Under the pieces are notes generated by a model. It was not told the origin of the DNA. It was given only the letters and a program-made list of their open reading frames with translations, and made no database searches. The translations under genes were made by a program, and so were the position numbers. 64,000 bases of DNA, from positions 1 through 64,000 of the forward strand of contig NZ_FYAS01000055.1 in NCBI RefSeq assembly GCF_900185715.1. Direction: 5' to 3'. Positions 15,304-26,423 of this stretch are shown here, piece by piece (the stretch's first letter is position 1; every line of letters begins with the position of its first letter). This DNA comes from Allobosea sp. CS1GBMeth4 (GTDB lineage: Bacteria; Pseudomonadota; Alphaproteobacteria; Rhizobiales; Beijerinckiaceae).

Positions 15304-16785
15304 TTACCTGTCGAGCGGGAAGATCGGCCGGCGCACGCGGCGATAGGGCAGCCTGGTCAGATCCGGCGTGCAGAGCGCGCCGCTGTCGCAGACGATCACC
15401 TTGCCGGCGATCGGCTCGAAGGCGGCGCGGAAATGCTGCATCGATTTCAGGCCGACGACGCGCTTCGCGGCCGGATCGATGCCGAAGGCGCGGAACTGCT
15501 GCAGGTCGTTCATCTGGGCCCGGATGGTGGTGACGAGGATCTCGACGCCGCCGACGCGCAGGACGGCGCAGGGGCCCCAGCTGGCATGCAGGCCGCCGAG
15601 CATCGGGCCGTCCCCGACATAGTCGCCGTCGCTCGCGCTGACGAGCGTGCCGGTGAGGTCGAGCGGCGCCCCGCCGATCCCGGGATCGACCTTGCCGCCG
15701 AGCCTGACCGAGACCGTCGTACCCTGCTTCGCCCGACGCAGCTCGGCCGCCGCCTCCGGGTCGACGATCGGGCCGAAGCAGGCATCCTCGAGATCGGCGG
15801 CGAGCATGCCGCGCAGCAGGCCGGTCGCGTCGCCATAGCCGCCGCCGCCGGGATTGTCGGCGTAGTCGGCGATGATCAGCGGCCCCGAGGTCGCGACATG
15901 GGCGGCGGCCTCCGCGACCGCTTCCTCGACCGAGAGGAAGGACGTGATCGTCTCGAAGCGGCGCCGCCACATGTCCTCGGCCAGCGCGTCGGCGAAGGCG
16001 CGATGGCGCTCGAGGTCGCCCTGGCAGGTGACGAGCACGGTCGGCCCGACCTCGGCGATGTCGGCATTGCCGAAGCCGCCATTGACGCTGACGGCGAAGA
16101 CGTCCGGCTCCTGCTCATAGGCCCTGGCCCTGGCGATGCGCTCGACCATCGGGCCGATATCGGTGCGCCCGCCATTGACCTCCTCCAGCATCGGCCGGTC
16201 GACGCGCAGCGTCACCGGCCTGATCTCGCCGGCGAGCGTGCGCTGCATGATCCGGGCCGCCAGCCGGCCGGTCTCGCGCATGTCGACATGAGGATAGGTC
16301 TTGTAGGAGGCGACGATCTCGGCGAGCTCGGTCATCTTGCGGGTGACGTTGGCGTGCGGATCGAGCGTGACCGCGACCGGCACCGCCTCGCCGAGAACGG
16401 CCCGCAGCCGCTCCAGCAGCTCGCCCTCGCCGTCCTCGCAGAACTCGGTGACCATGGCGCCGTGCAGGCCGAGCAGCACGCCGTCGATCGCTCCGGCATG
16501 GGCCTTCGCCGCCTCGACGATCACGCCGGCGATGCGGTCATAGGCGTCGCGCGTCACCGGGCCGGAGGGCTGGGCGGCGGCGCTGATCGCATGGAGGACG
16601 CGCCAGCCGGCCGGCCGGGCGATGTCGAGGAAGCCGGCGAGCGGCGTGTTGGCGTCGCCGCGCGCGGCGATGGCGGCCTCGCCGAGGGCGATGCCGCGAT
16701 CCTGGAAGGCGGCATAGTCGGCCGGGCAGCGGCTGAAGGTGTTGCTCTCATGCGAGAACTCGGCGGTCAGCACGGTGAAGGTCAT
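15304..16785 (-). CDS. M81 family metallopeptidase (MlrC-like), copy 1
   Basis: A 493-residue protein of the family named after MlrC, which degrades linearised microcystin. The N-terminal domain shows ESNTFS, LLGLHGAMV, DPHANVT and TYPHVDMRETG; the C-terminal MlrC domain ends in QHFRAAFEPIA and RRPIFPLDR. No signal peptide, so it should hydrolyse an imported peptide in the cytoplasm using zinc. It is the last gene of a minus-strand operon after a binding protein and two DppBC-type permeases, 23 bases after the DppC-type gene, which directly links it to peptide uptake. A paralogue lies at 51672-53159. Confidence 0.9.
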   Translation of the reverse strand: MTFTVLTAEFSHESNTFSRCPADYAAFQDRGIALGEAAIAARGDANTPLAGFLDIARPAGWRVLHAISAAAQPSGPVTRDAYDRIAGVIVEAAKAHAGAIDGVLLGLHGAMVTEFCEDGEGELLERLRAVLGEAVPVAVTLDPHANVTRKMTELAEIVASYKTYPHVDMRETGRLAARIMQRTLAGEIRPVTLRVDRPMLEEVNGGRTDIGPMVERIARARAYEQEPDVFAVSVNGGFGNADIAEVGPTVLVTCQGDLERHRAFADALAEDMWRRRFETITSFLSVEEAVAEAAAHVATSGPLIIADYADNPGGGGYGDATGLLRGMLAADLEDACFGPIVDPEAAAELRRAKQGTTVSVRLGGKVDPGIGGAPLDLTGTLVSASDGDYVGDGPMLGGLHASWGPCAVLRVGGVEILVTTIRAQMNDLQQFRAFGIDPAAKRVVGLKSMQHFRAAFEPIAGKVIVCDSGALCTPDLTRLPYRRVRRPIFPLDR

Positions 16786-16808
16786 GGCGTTCTCTCGGGC
16801 AGGGAGGC

Positions 16809-17654
16809 TCAGCCGTCGCGCAGCGGCCGGCGGATATCGAGGGCCTCGATCAGCGCATCGCCGAACAGGTTGATGGCGATCACGGTCGTCGCGATGACGA
16901 GGCCGGGGAAGACGATGATCCAGGGTGCGATGAAGATCTGGGCCGTGCCCGAGCTCATCATCGCGCCCCAGGACGGGGTCGGCGGCTGGGCGCCGAGGCC
17001 GAAGAAGCCGAGCGTCGCCTCGAGCACGATGGCATCGCCCGTCGCCAGCATGCCGGCGACGATGACCGGCGTCATGGCGTTCGGGAGGAGATGCAGGAAG
17101 AGGATGCGCGCCGGGCTCGCGCCGGCCGTCACCGCGGCATCGACGAAGAGCTCGCCCCTGAGCGCCATCACCTGCGCCCGGGTGAGCCGGGTGAACTGGG
17201 CGAGATAGGCGATGGCGATCGCGATCGCGGTGGAGTGCAGCCCCGGGCCGAGGATCGCGATCAGGATCAGCGCCAGCAGGATCTCCGGAAAGGACCAGGT
17301 CAGATCGACCACGACGGTGACGATCCGGTCGAGAACCCCGCCGAAATAGCCGGCGGCAGCGCCGAGCGTCGCGCCAGCCAGCACCGAGAGCGCGATCGAG
17401 AGCACGCTGACGCTGAGCGAGGTGCGTGCCCCCTGGATGATGCGCGAGAGCAGGTCGCGGCCGAACTCGTCGGTGCCGAGCCAGTGCGCCGCCGAGGGCG
17501 GGGTGTTGGCGAGGCTGAGCTTCTGCGCCGCATAGTCGTAAGGCGCGATCCACGGTGCGAACAGGGCGCAGAACGCCAGCCCGGCGAGGAACAGGGCGCA
17601 GAGCACGCCGCGCGGGGAGCGCGCCAGGCGGGCAGCGAGCGAGGCGCGGCTCAT
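16809..17654 (-). CDS. Peptide ABC transporter permease, DppC type
   Basis: A 281-residue inner membrane permease with an N-terminal segment (about 15-38), the signature HWLGTDEFGRDLLSRIIQGAR and the C-terminal EAA region (VDAAVTAGASPARILFLHLLPN). Its ATG overlaps the DppB-type stop by four bases. It forms a channel with that protein for a peptide or opine-like substrate. No ATPase gene is in this operon, so ATP hydrolysis must come from a protein coded elsewhere. Confidence 0.93.
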   Translation of the reverse strand: MSRASLAARLARSPRGVLCALFLAGLAFCALFAPWIAPYDYAAQKLSLANTPPSAAHWLGTDEFGRDLLSRIIQGARTSLSVSVLSIALSVLAGATLGAAAGYFGGVLDRIVTVVVDLTWSFPEILLALILIAILGPGLHSTAIAIAIAYLAQFTRLTRAQVMALRGELFVDAAVTAGASPARILFLHLLPNAMTPVIVAGMLATGDAIVLEATLGFFGLGAQPPTPSWGAMMSSGTAQIFIAPWIIVFPGLVIATTVIAINLFGDALIEALDIRRPLRDG

Positions 17655-18583
17655 CGGGCCCCCATGGTTTCACGCAGGCGCGGATCGAGCGCCACCTGGG
17701 CGAGGTCGCCGAGGAGCGTGCCGAGCATGACGGCGATGGCGAGCATCAGCAGGCAGCCCTGGACGAGCGGATAGTCGCGCTGTCCGAGCGCGGTGATCAG
17801 CAGCGAGCCGAGCCCCGGCCGAGCGAAGACGTATTCGACCGTGACCGCTCCGCCGAGGATCCAGCCGATGCGCAGGCCGAGGATGGTCATCACCGGCAGC
17901 AGCGCCTGCTGCAGGACATGGCGCAACTGGATGCGCCAGAAGGACAGGCCCTTCGCCTGGAGGACGCGCACGAAGTCGCGCCCGGCAATCTCGACCATGG
18001 CGGCGCGGGTGACGCGGGCGATCAACGCCGTGCCGCCGATGCCGATGGTCAGGGCCGGCAGGACGAGCGCGTCCCAGCTGCGTGCGCCCGAGACCGGGAA
18101 CCACTCGAACTGCACCGCGAAGACGAGGATCATCAGCAGCGCCAGCCAGAAGCTCGGCAAGGTCGAGCCGAGCAGGATGAAGCCCATCACCGCCCGGTCG
18201 AACAGGCTGTCGCGGAAGGAGGCGGCGAGCACGCCGGTGACGATCCCGACCGTGGTCGAGAAGAGCAGCGCCGTGCCGCCCAGAGCGAGGCTGTGCGGCA
18301 GATTTTCGATGATGAGCTGCGCCACCGGCTGGCGCATCACGATGGCGTCGCCGAGATCGCCGCCGGCGACCTTGGCGAGCCAGCGGCCGTATTGCAGCAG
18401 CAGCGGCTGGTCGAGGCCGTAGCGGGCGATCATCTGCGCCCGCTGCTCGGGCGAGGAGCCGACCTGGACGAGATGCTCCAGCGGATCGCCCGGCACGAGA
18501 TGGACGATCATGAAGATCACCAGCGAGACGGCGAGGAACACCGGCACGAGCATGGCGAGCCGCCGGATCGCGAAGCGCAGCAC
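17651..18583 (-). CDS. Peptide ABC transporter permease, DppB type
   Basis: A 310-residue permease beginning with the typical MLRFAIRRLAMLVPVF segment and containing HLVPGDP, the conserved cytoplasmic loop (DFVRVLQAKGLSFWRIQLRHVLQ) and the C-terminal VEYVFARPGLGSLL block. It lies 31 bases after the binding-protein gene and overlaps the DppC-type gene by four bases. It probably imports a small peptide to be cut by the M81 peptidase at the operon end. Confidence 0.93.
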   Translation of the reverse strand: MLRFAIRRLAMLVPVFLAVSLVIFMIVHLVPGDPLEHLVQVGSSPEQRAQMIARYGLDQPLLLQYGRWLAKVAGGDLGDAIVMRQPVAQLIIENLPHSLALGGTALLFSTTVGIVTGVLAASFRDSLFDRAVMGFILLGSTLPSFWLALLMILVFAVQFEWFPVSGARSWDALVLPALTIGIGGTALIARVTRAAMVEIAGRDFVRVLQAKGLSFWRIQLRHVLQQALLPVMTILGLRIGWILGGAVTVEYVFARPGLGSLLITALGQRDYPLVQGCLLMLAIAVMLGTLLGDLAQVALDPRLRETMGAR

Positions 18584-18614
18584 GGGCTGTCTCCCTTAAG
18601 CGGCGAGGCCGTGC

Positions 18615-20183
18615 TCAGTTCGCCGGCGCGATGTCGAGCAGGGTCGGGCTGTAGAGGCCCATGCCGCGGATCTTCTCCGGCATCACGATGCGCTTGCCAT
18701 AGGCGAGGCTCTGGACCGGCTGGTAGATCGGCGCGAACGGGTACTGCGACAGCACGTACTCATGGTACCTGGTGAAGTTCGCGACGCGCTCGTCCCAGGT
18801 CTTCGACTTGTTCATGGCGATGTCGTTGAGGCGCTCAGCCTCGGGATCGTTGAACATCGAGACATTGGGATAGCCGGCCCGCTTGGCGGCGAAGAACCAG
18901 TCGACGATGTCGGCATTGGCCCATTGATAGGAGCGGATCGCGAGCTGGTGCTCGGTCTTCTTGCGGTACTGCGCGTTGATCGAGCCGGCATCGATGATGC
19001 TGATCTCGGCCTGCATGCCGACCGCCTTGAGCTGAGCCTGGACGATCTCGACGAGGCGCTTGAACTCGGTGCCGTTCTGGGTCCAGAGCTTGACGGCGAG
19101 GCGCTTGCCGTCCTTGACGCGGACGCCGTCGGGACCCGGCTTCCAGCCGGCTTCGTCGAACAGCCGCTTCGAGCGCTCGGGGTCGTAGGCGATCCTGAAT
19201 TTCGGCTCGACCTGCGCCTCCTTCAGCGAGGAGATCAGGAAGGTGTCCGCGACCGCGCCATTGCCGCCATAGAGGCTGGCGAGGATCTCCTTCTGGTTGA
19301 CGGCGAAGGCGGTGGCCTCGCGGACCTTCCTGTCGGTGAAAGGCTCGACGCTGGTGTTGATCGGCATGTAGACCAGCTCGTTGCCCGGGAAGGTCACGAG
19401 CTTGACCGCCTTGTCGGCCTGGATGCGCGGCAGGAAGTCGGTCGGGACGTTGACGAGCAGGTCGGCGCCGCCGGTCTTCAGCTCCAGATAGGCGGTCGAT
19501 TCCTCGGCGATCTCGCGGAAGGTCAGCTTCTTGAACCTGGCCGGGCCCTGGTTCTTCGACAGGTCGGCGGCCCAGGCGTAATCGTCGTTGCGCACCAGCA
19601 CGGTCTGCTGGCCGACGGTGAACTGCTGCATCCTGTAGGGGCCGGTCCCGATCGCCTCGGTCACGCCGAACTTGTCGCCGAGCGCCTCGTAGGCCTTGGG
19701 CTCGGGAATGCACATGAACGAGCTGGCGAGGTTGAACAGCAGGTTCGGATCGGGGTGCTTCATGTGGAAGCGCACCGTCAGATCGTCGACGACCTCGACC
19801 CGCTCGATCGCCTCGACTGTGAAGGCGTTCTCGCTGCCCTTGAACTGCGGCACCCACCAGGCGACGGTGCGGGCGTTGAACGGCTCGCCATTGTGGAACT
19901 TGACGCCGGGCTTGAGCCTGAAGGTCCATTGCAGGCCGTCGGGACTCGATTCCCACGAATGCGCGAGCTGGCCGTGGAAGCTCTGGTCGGCGTCCTGCAC
20001 CACGAGCCGGTCGAAGATCAGCGTGGTCGCGGTGTTGAGCTTGGTGGCCTTGATCGGATTATAGGTCGGCGCGCCGACGAGGCGCGCCGTCATCACGAAC
20101 GTCGCCTCCTGCGCCGGCGCCGTCGTGGCGGCCAGGGCGGCGAAGCCCAGCGCCAGCATGCTCCCCTTCAACATCGTCCTCAT
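18615..20183 (-). CDS. ABC peptide-binding protein, family 5
   Basis: A 522-residue periplasmic protein of the DppA/OppA family with a signal peptide of about 25 residues (cleavage near APAQ-EAT). Conserved blocks include the WTFRLKPGVKFHNGEPFNA region and AVNQKEILASLYGG. ATG 20183 has AGGGG about eight bases upstream. It is the first gene of the operon with DppB, DppC and M81 genes, 47 bases after the RpiR regulator gene. Ligand is unknown; the family binds peptides, but also opines, sugars and nickel. Confidence 0.92.
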   Translation of the reverse strand: MRTMLKGSMLALGFAALAATTAPAQEATFVMTARLVGAPTYNPIKATKLNTATTLIFDRLVVQDADQSFHGQLAHSWESSPDGLQWTFRLKPGVKFHNGEPFNARTVAWWVPQFKGSENAFTVEAIERVEVVDDLTVRFHMKHPDPNLLFNLASSFMCIPEPKAYEALGDKFGVTEAIGTGPYRMQQFTVGQQTVLVRNDDYAWAADLSKNQGPARFKKLTFREIAEESTAYLELKTGGADLLVNVPTDFLPRIQADKAVKLVTFPGNELVYMPINTSVEPFTDRKVREATAFAVNQKEILASLYGGNGAVADTFLISSLKEAQVEPKFRIAYDPERSKRLFDEAGWKPGPDGVRVKDGKRLAVKLWTQNGTEFKRLVEIVQAQLKAVGMQAEISIIDAGSINAQYRKKTEHQLAIRSYQWANADIVDWFFAAKRAGYPNVSMFNDPEAERLNDIAMNKSKTWDERVANFTRYHEYVLSQYPFAPIYQPVQSLAYGKRIVMPEKIRGMGLYSPTLLDIAPAN

Positions 20184-20230
20184 CTCGTTTCCCCTCTTGT
20201 TTCGAGATGCTGCGAAAGATCCCGGGCGGC

Positions 20231-21109
20231 TCAGCCCAGCGGCCCGGAGGCATCGCCGGCATGGCCGGTGAAGCGGCCGTAGAGCTCGGCCATCCGGTTC
20301 AGGCGCGGCTCGACCTGCGGACCGAGCTCGACGAAGACGGCGTTGATCAGAAGGTTGCTGAGGCTCGCCATCTGCGCGGTCGAGTCCCAGAACAGGTTGA
20401 ACTCGGTCGAGACCACCAGCATCTCGTCGACGAGCCCCCGCCCCCAGTCGCAGAAGGCATCGGTGACGAGGGTGGTCGGAATGCCGGCCTCCTTCGCCTC
20501 CCGGGCCAGGAGCCTGGCCATGCGGGAATAGCGGCGCGCCTCGAAGATCACGAGGCAGCGCCCGGCTTCGCGCGAGAGCAGGAGCTCCGAGAAATTGCCG
20601 GCCGCGAGATCGACCAGATGCACGCCGTCGCGCAGGTACTGGAGCTGGTTGGCGAGGTATTGCGCGAGGCCGCGCTCGGTCTGGAAACCGGTGACGTAGA
20701 CCGATGGCGCGCTCGCCAGCCGCTTGGCGACGCGCTTCCATTCCTCGCTCTGCGCGAGCTCGTAGAGCCTGACGAGGCCGGCGATCTCGAGCTGGAGGCT
20801 GCGCGCGAGCTGGTCGTCGCCGGCGAGGCTGCGCTGCTGGAAATCACGCAGGCGGTCGCTGATCAGCCAGGGCCTGTCGCCGATCTCCTCGGCGAGACTG
20901 CCCTTGAGGTCCTTGAGGCTCCTGTAGCCGAGCGTCCGGCAGAAACGCCCCACCGTCGGCTCGCTGACCGAGACCTTCTCCGCCAGGCTCGCGGCCGTCT
21001 CGAAGGGGAGGCTCGGCATCTGCGCCAGCATGTAGCTCGCCAGCGCCTTGTCAGCCTTGGAGCCGATGGCGAGGCAGGCCTGCAATCTCTGGCGAAGGGT
21101 CTGCGACAT
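20231..21109 (-). CDS. MurR/RpiR-family transcriptional regulator
   Basis: A 292-residue regulator with an N-terminal HTH_6 domain (about 1-77, VSEPTVGRFCRTLGY as the recognition part) and a SIS domain (about 125-255), which normally binds a phosphosugar or similar ligand. The ATG at 21109 is chosen over 21151 because AGGGAG lies six bases before it. It precedes the peptide transport operon in the same direction and is divergent from the FAD oxidoreductase gene, so it probably controls both. A short AT-rich palindrome lies in between. Confidence 0.9.
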   Translation of the reverse strand: MSQTLRQRLQACLAIGSKADKALASYMLAQMPSLPFETAASLAEKVSVSEPTVGRFCRTLGYRSLKDLKGSLAEEIGDRPWLISDRLRDFQQRSLAGDDQLARSLQLEIAGLVRLYELAQSEEWKRVAKRLASAPSVYVTGFQTERGLAQYLANQLQYLRDGVHLVDLAAGNFSELLLSREAGRCLVIFEARRYSRMARLLAREAKEAGIPTTLVTDAFCDWGRGLVDEMLVVSTEFNLFWDSTAQMASLSNLLINAVFVELGPQVEPRLNRMAELYGRFTGHAGDASGPLG

Positions 21110-21133
21110 CGGAACTCCCTGCGGTGCCTTATC

Positions 21134-21147
21134 AAGAAATTTTTCTT
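21134..21147. promoter_or_regulatory. Candidate RpiR operator
   Basis: The perfect inverted repeat AAGAAA-TT-TTTCTT lies in the AT-rich divergent region between the RpiR regulator and the FAD oxidoreductase genes. RpiR-family sites commonly carry GAAA/TTTC half-sites, so this is a reasonable operator for the adjacent regulator. AT-rich sequence continues to about 21185 and should contain both promoters. Confidence 0.45.
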
Positions 21148-21250
21148 TCATTGTGTCAAAGGATTTTTATTTTCTTGCAAATCATTGCGGACTGAGGCTG
21201 GCTGCGGCCATGCTCGTTTCGGGCTTTTTGGAGACGGGCTTGCCCAGGCG

Positions 21251-22507
21251 ATGACGATGTCAGGACGACAGGCCGATGCGATCGTGCTCGGGGCCGGGAT
21301 CATCGGCGTCAGCGTGGCCCTGCATCTGCAGGAACGCGGCCGCACCGTCCTGCTGGTCGAGCGCGGCGAGCCGGGCGCCGAAACCAGCCATGGCAATGCC
21401 GGGCTGATCGAGCGCTCCTCGGTCGTGCCCTATGCCTTCCCGCGCGACCTGCCGACGCTCGCCGCCCTCGCCTCGAACCGCTCGATCGCCGTGCGCTACC
21501 GGCCGGCGACCCTGCTGCGGATGGCGCCCTGGCTGGCGCGCTACTGGTGGAACTCGGCGCCCGGCCGCCTCGACAGGCTGGCGCGCGCGATCCTGCCGCT
21601 GATCGAGCGCTGCATCGACGAGCACCGGCACTGGACGCAAGCCGCCGGAACCGAGGCGCTGATGCGCGGCGAGGGCTGGATCGAGCTCTACCGCACGCGC
21701 CGCGCCCTGCAACAGGCGGGCAAGGCCGCGACGGAGCTCGCCGCCCATGGCCTCGCCTACGACCTGCTCGACGCGGCGGCGCTCGGAGCCCGTGAGCCGG
21801 GCCTGCTGCCGGGCGCGGTCGCCGGCGCCGTGCACTGGCGCGATCCCGTCACCGTCAGCGACCCGGGGGCGGTGACGCGCGCCTATGCCAGTCTCTTCAC
21901 CGCGCGCGGAGGCCAGCTGCTGCGCGCCGATGCCACCGCCTTGCAGCAGGACGGCGAGGGATGGCGCCTGCCGGCGGGCAACGAGATCTGGCGCGCGCCC
22001 GAGGCCGTGGTCGCGCTGGGGCCGTGGTCGAACGATCTGTGCCGGCGGCTCGGCTATCGCTTTCCGCTCGGCTTCAAGCGCGGCTACCATATGCACTACG
22101 CGGCCGCGGACGGGGCGGTGCCGCGGCATCCGCTCTGCGACGCGCAGGCCGGCTTCGTGCTGACGAGCATGGAGCGCGGCATCCGCCTGACCACCGGCAT
22201 CGAGCTCGCCGGGCGCGACGAGCCTTCGGATCCCTGGCAGCTCGACCAGGCCGAGCGCGTCGCCCGCCGGATCCTGCCGCTGGGGCGCCGCCTCGACGCC
22301 GAGCCATGGCGCGGCGCGCGCCCCTGCCTGCCCGACATGCTGCCGATCATCGGCCCGGCGCCGCGGCACCGCGGACTGTGGCTCGCCTTCGGCCACGCCC
22401 ATCACGGCTTCACGCTCGGCCCGGCGACCGGCCGGCTGCTGGCGGAGATGATGTGCGGCCAGCCGAGCTTCTGCGATCCGGCGCCGTTCGCGGCCGCGCG
22501 CTTCTAG
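21251..22507 (+). CDS. DadA-like FAD-dependent oxidoreductase
   Basis: A 418-residue flavoprotein of the DAO family, close in layout to D-amino-acid dehydrogenases. The FAD-binding GAGIIG lies at about residues 15-20, followed by the ERG/E acidic end of strand 2; the C-terminal block DMLPIIGPAPRHRGLWLAFG with GHAHHGFTLGPATG is typical of DadA. It should oxidise an amine such as a D-amino acid, opine or N-substituted amino acid, passing electrons to the respiratory chain or O2. ATG 21251 and 21257 are both possible. Divergent from the RpiR/peptide-import operon, which suggests that imported peptides or their products are its substrate. Confidence 0.85.
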   Translation: MTMSGRQADAIVLGAGIIGVSVALHLQERGRTVLLVERGEPGAETSHGNAGLIERSSVVPYAFPRDLPTLAALASNRSIAVRYRPATLLRMAPWLARYWWNSAPGRLDRLARAILPLIERCIDEHRHWTQAAGTEALMRGEGWIELYRTRRALQQAGKAATELAAHGLAYDLLDAAALGAREPGLLPGAVAGAVHWRDPVTVSDPGAVTRAYASLFTARGGQLLRADATALQQDGEGWRLPAGNEIWRAPEAVVALGPWSNDLCRRLGYRFPLGFKRGYHMHYAAADGAVPRHPLCDAQAGFVLTSMERGIRLTTGIELAGRDEPSDPWQLDQAERVARRILPLGRRLDAEPWRGARPCLPDMLPIIGPAPRHRGLWLAFGHAHHGFTLGPATGRLLAEMMCGQPSFCDPAPFAAARF

Positions 22508-22566
22508 AGCCCGTTTGCAGCGGCATCGGCATTGATCTTCATCCCCGGGGATGGTTATGTCCCGGC

Positions 22567-24392
<1,826 letters not shown>

Positions 24393-24406
24393 TTGTCCGC
24401 CGGCGA

Positions 24407-24428
24407 GACGCGGCGGCTTCGCCGCGTC
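24407..24428. terminator. Bidirectional hairpin between leuA and tctA
   Basis: A perfect nine-base stem GACGCGGCG / CGCCGCGTC with loop GCTT lies between the convergent leuA and tctA genes and touches the tctA stop codon. No T-tract follows on either strand, so it is a probable but unproven terminator. Confidence 0.5.
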
Positions 24429-25923
24429 AGGCCGGCGCGCCGCGACGCTGGCGCAGAAGGCGCCAGGCCGGCGTCAGCAGGATCGCCGCGCTGAGCAAAG
24501 CGAGCACGATCGCGATCGGCGTCGAGACCAGCGCCGCGGCATTGCCGCCCGAGATGGTCAGCGCGAGGCGCAGCTGGCTCTCCACCATCGGGCCGAGCAG
24601 CAGGCCGAGCACGATCGGCGCGCTCGGGTAATCGAGCCGCTCCAGCACGTAGCCGACGAGCCCGACGCCGAGCAGGACCCAGAGGTCGAACAGCGAATTG
24701 TTGACCGAATAGACGCCGATGGTGACGAAGAGCAAGATCACCGGGGCGAGCACGATGCGCGGCAGGCGCAGCACCTGGCCGAAGATCCGGGTCGCGGCCA
24801 GGCCGCCGACGATGGCGAGCAGGAAAGACGTCGCCAGGAACTGCAGCATGAAGCCGTAGACGATGTCCGGATGCTCGCGGAAGAGCTGCGGGCCGGGCCT
24901 GAGCCCGTGCACGAGCAGGCCGCCGAGGATGACCGCGGCGACGCCGGAGCCGGGAATGCCCAGCGCCAGCGCCGGGATCAGCGAGGCGGCGTTGTCGGCG
25001 CCGTTGCCGCATTCGGAGGCGGCGACGCCTTCCGGATTGCCGTGGCCGAAGGTCTCGGGATTGCGGGCGACCCGCCTGGCCTCGTTATAGGCGAGGAAGG
25101 AGGACATGCTGCCGCCCGCGCCCGGCAGGATGCCGATGACGATGCCGATGATCGAGGAGCGGATCCAGACGGGCGTGAAGAAGCGCCATTGGCTCAGCGC
25201 CGAGCCCTGGCGGTGCAGCTTCAGCTTGTCGCCGCTCATGCCGGTCTTCACCGCCTCCTCGACGATCTGCAGCACCGGCGGCACGGCGAAGAGCCCGGTC
25301 AGCAGCACGATCGCGCTGAAGCCGTCGAGCAGGTCGAGCTGGCCGAAGGTGAAGCGCTCGGTGCCGTTGGAGATGTCCTGGCCGACCGCGCCGATCAGGA
25401 GGCCGATGCCGCAGGCGATCAGCCCCTTCGGCAGATCGTCGCCGAGCAGGGAGGAGACGGTGGCGAGACCGAGGATGCCGAGCCAGAAATACTCGATCGG
25501 CCCGAAGAGCAGGCTGAACGAGACCAGCGGCGGCGAGAGCAGGATCAGCGCGACCGAGGACAGCACGGAGCCGATCACGCCCGAGAGCAGCGCGACCTGC
25601 AGCGCGTAGGCGGCCTTGCCCTGCTGGGTCATCTTGTAGCCGTCGAGCACCGTCGCGACCGAGGCCGGGGTACCGGGCACGCGCATCAGGATCGCCGGGA
25701 TGGCGCCGCCATAGGAGCCGCCATTGTACATGCCGGCCATCATGCCGAGGGCGAAGAGCGGATCGAGCCCGAAGGTCAGCGGGATGAGCACGGCGAGGCC
25801 GGTGACGACGGTGAGGCCCGGCAGGCAGCCGACGATCAGCCCGGCGACCAGGCCGATGACCATGGCGAGGATGTTCATCGGCGCGAAGACGAGGGGGATG
25901 GCGTGCAGCAGGGCGTCGATCAT
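24427..25923 (-). CDS. tctA: Tripartite tricarboxylate transporter large permease
   Basis: A 498-residue inner membrane protein with about eleven to twelve hydrophobic segments and the TctA signature around YNGGSYGGAIPAILMRVPGT (residues about 66-85); a second conserved block is GILPGAGGSMSSF. It forms the channel of a tripartite tricarboxylate transporter, driven by an ion gradient, for a carboxylate. The ATG at 25923 overlaps the tctB stop by four bases. The operon order tctC-tctB-tctA follows LysR and a flavin monooxygenase, suggesting that the imported acid is the monooxygenase substrate or its product. Confidence 0.93.
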   Translation of the reverse strand: MIDALLHAIPLVFAPMNILAMVIGLVAGLIVGCLPGLTVVTGLAVLIPLTFGLDPLFALGMMAGMYNGGSYGGAIPAILMRVPGTPASVATVLDGYKMTQQGKAAYALQVALLSGVIGSVLSSVALILLSPPLVSFSLLFGPIEYFWLGILGLATVSSLLGDDLPKGLIACGIGLLIGAVGQDISNGTERFTFGQLDLLDGFSAIVLLTGLFAVPPVLQIVEEAVKTGMSGDKLKLHRQGSALSQWRFFTPVWIRSSIIGIVIGILPGAGGSMSSFLAYNEARRVARNPETFGHGNPEGVAASECGNGADNAASLIPALALGIPGSGVAAVILGGLLVHGLRPGPQLFREHPDIVYGFMLQFLATSFLLAIVGGLAATRIFGQVLRLPRIVLAPVILLFVTIGVYSVNNSLFDLWVLLGVGLVGYVLERLDYPSAPIVLGLLLGPMVESQLRLALTISGGNAAALVSTPIAIVLALLSAAILLTPAWRLLRQRRGAPA

Positions 25924-26423
25924 CTGAGCTTCGCCAGCAATGGTGACAGGAGGTCGTCCGGGATCGGGCGGCCGAGCGCGTAGACGAAGATCAGGAGGAT
26001 CGCGACGACGCAGACGATCCCGACCAGAGCCGACAGGCCCCAGCGCCGGAAACCTGCCGCGGCCGGCAGGAGGATGCAGAGCGCAAGGCTCGGCAGGATG
26101 AAACCGATCAGGCCGACCGCGGCGAAATAGACGACGAGCGCCGCGACGGCGACGACGAGGCGCGGAGCATGGTGAGCGAAGGCACCGGGCGTCGGAACGC
26201 CGTGCCGCCGGCGCAGCAGCTCGCGCAAGGCGATCCACAAGCCCAGCACCGCCGTGCCGGCGGCGATCGCGACCGGATAGGCGGCGCTCTCGACCGGGTA
26301 GCTCGACGCGATCGCGATCGCCCCGATGGAGACCGCGACGAGCGCGAGCGCGAAGGCGATCTCGACCGGGCTGCGCGAACCTCCCGCGCGGGCTGCCGGC
26401 GCAGCCTCTTCCGTCACTTCCAC
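25920..26423 (-). CDS. tctB: Tripartite tricarboxylate transporter small subunit
   Basis: A 167-residue membrane protein with four predicted hydrophobic segments (about 20-40, 47-68, 88-108, 122-150), as expected for TctB. The first 18 residues are polar. It overlaps tctC by ten bases at its start and tctA by four at its end. It is required with TctA for transport; sequence conservation in this subunit is always low, so assignment rests largely on topology and position. Confidence 0.85.
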   Translation of the reverse strand: MEVTEEAAPAARAGGSRSPVEIAFALALVAVSIGAIAIASSYPVESAAYPVAIAAGTAVLGLWIALRELLRRRHGVPTPGAFAHHAPRLVVAVAALVVYFAAVGLIGFILPSLALCILLPAAAGFRRWGLSALVGIVCVVAILLIFVYALGRPIPDDLLSPLLAKLR